Part shown: in pieces, positions 50,153 through 50,209 of the stretch
How the letters are laid out: every line of letters starts with the position of its first letter
Numbering within the stretch: position 1 is the stretch's first letter
NCBI GenBank assembly: GCA_009775355.1
Contig: VSPN01000011.1
Coordinates: forward strand, 1 to 50,209
Length of the DNA: 50,209 nt
Origin: Muribaculaceae bacterium
GTDB taxonomy: Bacteria; Bacteroidota; Bacteroidia; Bacteroidales; Muribaculaceae
Direction: 5' to 3'
The notes under the pieces: model-generated
Told to the model about the DNA's origin: nothing
Seen by the model: the letters and a program-made list of their open reading frames with translations, nothing else
The model's database searches: none
Program-made: the position numbers and the translations under genes

Positions 50153-50209
50153 ATGAAACCTGCGGTTGGCAATCCCACACCACCCACTAAATTTTATCCC
50201 AGAAATGAA
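50153..50209 (+). CDS. Start of a plus-strand gene, cut by the window edge
   Basis: ATG at 50153 opens a frame without a stop for the remaining 19 codons (MKPAVGNPTPPTKFYPRNE). It is divergent from traA, the position where mobilisation genes (mobA type) sit in related elements. The fragment is too short to identify. Confidence 0.35.
   Translation, partial: MKPAVGNPTPPTKFYPRNE

Larger units (their letters stand above)
26540..50209. mobile_element. Integrative conjugative element, CTnDOT-like transfer module (right end outside the window)
   Basis: The region starts where base composition drops, just after the DUF2795 gene. It contains a tyrosine integrase, pcfK/pcfJ, and the ordered traA-traQ genes of Bacteroidota conjugative transposons. 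The left end is placed by composition and integrase position only; no attachment site duplication can be checked because the right end is not present. Regulatory (rteABC-like) and mobilisation genes are not in the window, except perhaps the partial gene at the right edge. Confidence 0.88.

Overview
The window looks like a Bacteroidales chromosome (phylum Bacteroidota). The evidence is the TAnnTTTG-type -7 promoter boxes in front of many genes, a myo-inositol lipid gene cluster, and a complete CTnDOT-type traA-traQ conjugation operon. The GC-rich housekeeping part would suit a Muribaculaceae-like gut lineage, but that placement is inference; no rRNA or taxonomic marker was compared.

Chromosomal part (1-26539). 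After a repeat-bearing non-coding stretch (1-660) come rimP-nusA-infB, one operon on the minus strand with a hairpin-plus-U-tract leader, then dnaX and tRNA-Thr(CGU). On the plus strand lie a secreted C1 peptidase of the bleomycin hydrolase/PepC family and a nitroreductase; convergent to them is a MATE exporter, with a 17-bp-arm palindrome at the shared end. Next, on the minus strand, are trmD, myo-inositol-1-phosphate synthase, and a tight run (rlmN, pdxA, nucleotidyltransferase, ATP-grasp, CDP-alcohol phosphotransferase, HAD phosphatase) that resembles an inositol-phospholipid pathway. A PpiD/SurA-like isomerase and metK follow. metK has a SAM-II riboswitch in its leader, followed by a terminator-like hairpin. 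An MscS channel, a PduO-type cobalamin adenosyltransferase and a DUF2795 protein close the chromosomal part.

Mobile part (about 26540 to beyond the right edge). Base composition drops and an integrative conjugative element (ICE) begins: three TTTGTTTGGC repeats spaced exactly 41 bp apart, a tyrosine integrase, a structured non-coding region, pcfK-pcfJ and small accessory genes on the plus strand; then on the minus strand the transfer operon traA to traQ, a lysozyme, a TraP primase and a truncated paralogue of its N-terminal domain. Upstream of traA lies an 860-bp non-coding region with 60-bp tandem repeats and several strong inverted repeats, a candidate partition, regulatory or oriT region, followed by the start of another plus-strand gene.

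Inside the ICE, pcfK is split by a second mobile element: three overlapping tyrosine recombinase genes between 27-bp terminal inverted repeats, which is the architecture of a RIT (recombinase in trio) element. The most interesting items for follow-up are this nested RIT element, the inositol-lipid cluster with its unexplained ATP-grasp enzyme, the SAM-II/attenuator leader of metK, and the structured non-coding DNA at both flanks of the transfer module.
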